A stretch of 64,000 nt of DNA from Puffinus mauretanicus (taxonomy: Eukaryota > Chordata > Aves > Procellariiformes > Procellariidae). Position 1 is the stretch's first letter. Every line of letters begins with the position of its first letter. Location of the stretch: assembly GCA_023333565.1 (NCBI GenBank), contig JAJKFH010003627.1, positions 9,219,501-9,283,500 on the forward strand, in the 5' to 3' direction. The notes beneath the pieces are model-generated. The model did no database searches and was not told where the DNA came from. It saw only the letters and a list, made by a program, of their open reading frames with translations. The position numbers were made by a program, and so were the translations under genes. Positions 63,878 to 64,000 of the stretch are shown here, in pieces.

Positions 63878-64000
63878 CACTCATGCAAGCTGCTCCTGAC
63901 AAAGGGAAAACTGGGTAGAAAGCAAAACATTAAAACAGACACGGGGAGAAAAAAGCAAACGGATCTTTCCCACCCACAGCTCTCGCAGCTCCCGTCCCTG

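Larger units (their letters stand above)
55340..64000 (-). other. PTPRF: PTPRF upstream intron or 5' region: no recognised gene
   Basis: No exon was recognised up to the window edge. If no Ig1 exon has been missed, the intron upstream of the Ig2 exon exceeds 52.9 kb. Contents include a G-rich run (58154..58180), a 15-base palindrome (62113..62127), a Z-DNA-capable stretch (63851..63877) and A-rich runs near 59709 and 63050. A 197-codon open frame on the minus strand at 55350..55943 is discussed as a finding. Confidence 0.45.

Noticed and set aside
1..64000. tRNA, rRNA, CRISPR arrays or bacterial-type operons
   Set aside because: No T-loop GGTTCGAATCC-type signatures, no spaced direct repeats, and the gene structure is clearly spliced and vertebrate.

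Overview
The window looks like vertebrate nuclear DNA, most likely from a bird (a crocodilian or turtle is not excluded). Three things point there. The only recognisable protein-coding pieces are two exons of a LAR-family receptor tyrosine phosphatase, best matched to PTPRF. The only sizeable mobile element I can recognise is an old CR1-type LINE, the dominant LINE clade of sauropsids. There are no mammalian-type SINEs or L1 copies, and interspersed repeats are sparse. There are no operons, CRISPR arrays, rRNA genes or recognisable tRNA genes. Nearly all of the 64 kb is intron.

Layout. The gene runs on the minus strand, so its 5' side is at high coordinates. A 189-nt exon at 10891..11079 encodes the linker into, and the first half of, the second Ig domain (Ig2). 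After a 7.6-kb intron comes an 18-nt microexon at 3308..3325 encoding GGTPIR, the counterpart of the Ig2 'mini-exon A' of PTPRD and PTPRS. Both exons begin and end in phase 1, so the microexon can be included or skipped without changing the frame. The exon completing Ig2 was not found in 1..3300 and probably lies off the low-coordinate edge. The Ig1 and signal-peptide exons were not found between 11080 and 64000, so the upstream intron is probably at least 52.9 kb.

Inside that upstream intron are a clear CpG island (about 28985..29670) flanked by an AT-rich cluster of TAATTA-type sites, a second smaller CpG-rich patch (about 46620..46910), and an ancient CR1 remnant (about 54060..55330, minus strand) that still shows three reverse-transcriptase motifs. 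The remainder is low-complexity tracts, G-quadruplex-capable runs, a few short inverted repeats, and sequence in which I see nothing specific.

How it fits together. PTPRF is a type I membrane receptor with extracellular Ig and fibronectin III domains and two cytoplasmic phosphatase domains. In this family the Ig2 mini-exon changes a loop that tunes binding to synaptic partners. The microexon and its intronic context are therefore the most functionally meaningful part of the window. The CpG island is the best candidate for an internal promoter or enhancer. Exon calls rest on remembered family sequence and on splice-site and phase logic, not on a database search.
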